NCBI GenBank assembly: GCA_949128015.1
Contig: CASBRC010000257.1
Location: 1-6,114 of the forward strand
Length of the DNA: 6,114 nucleotides
Source: Synechococcales cyanobacterium PMM_0003
GTDB lineage: Bacteria > Cyanobacteriota > Cyanobacteriia > Pseudanabaenales > Pseudanabaenaceae
Direction: 5' to 3'
The position numbers and the translations under genes were made by a program. The notes beneath the pieces were generated by a model. That model was given only the letters and a program-made list of their open reading frames with translations, was not told where the DNA came from and did no database searches. Of the stretch, positions 6,068 through 6,114 are shown in pieces; position 1 is the stretch's first letter; every line of letters starts with the position of its first letter.

Positions 6068-6114
6068 TGCAAGATTAGACAGTAAAATCCAAATAAGATT
6101 CGGCGGGCTTTGCC
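6068..6114 (-). other. Window-end stretch: half of a hairpin repeat or 3' end of a minus-strand gene
   Basis: The last 13 bases read GGCGGGC-TTT-GCC, which looks like a GC-rich stem with a TTT loop cut by the window edge. The style matches the GGCGC-TTT-GCGCC core at 3771-3783. Alternatively, on the minus strand a frame reads AKPAESYLDFTV and stops at 6075-6077, which looks like a natural protein C-terminus. In that case the MITE-like element sits just after a stop codon and before the palindrome at 5859-5912, which would be that gene's terminator. The sequence shown cannot decide between these. Confidence 0.3.

Noticed and set aside
5911..6114. Minus-strand frame open from the window edge through the MITE-like element to TAA at 5911-5913 (68 codons)
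   Set aside because: Most of it translates the palindromic arms of the element, and it lacks a protein-like character. Open frames across palindromes are common, and the frame has no visible start.

Overview
The window looks like cyanobacterial chromosome. Five exact copies of the HIP1 octamer GCGATCGC (2042, 2851, 3147, 4170, 5604) lie in 6.1 kb, where chance would give about 0.1. The proteins (a DnaK2-like chaperone, MiaB, a GT4 glycosyltransferase and a HicA/HicB pair) fit a filamentous or unicellular cyanobacterium. A Pseudanabaena-like genome is a guess based on the abundance of short GC-cored hairpins, not something the sequence proves.

Layout, left to right. Positions 1-192 hold the last 63 codons of an unrecognised + strand gene. 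Positions 240-792 hold a compact hicA-hicB toxin-antitoxin pair whose antitoxin has an unusual C-terminus. It is followed by an open frame without a good start (746-943), read here as a gene remnant. miaB (952-2304) follows, then tRNA-Lys(UUU) at 2382-2453 and a strong terminator hairpin at 2465-2499. A GT4 glycosyltransferase (2579-3757, +) converges on dnaK (3840-5747, -), and two tandem perfect hairpins lie between them, the outer one with a U-tract for dnaK.

The 367 bases upstream of dnaK contain no convincing complete gene but are rich in structure. There is a 54-bp imperfect palindrome (5859-5912). Next to it is a 131-bp element (5928-6058) with perfect 16-bp terminal inverted repeats, flanked by an exact 9-bp direct repeat CCTTCCCAG. 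This has the anatomy of a miniature transposable element (MITE). Inside it are two long hairpins that share one arm, so they cannot both be fully formed. The window ends in what may be the first half of another hairpin, or the 3' end of a minus-strand gene.

The genes are mostly independent housekeeping functions: tRNA modification, a tRNA, glycosylation and protein folding. No defence island or multi-gene novel system is visible. The most notable features are the MITE-like element and the damaged-looking DNA after hicB.
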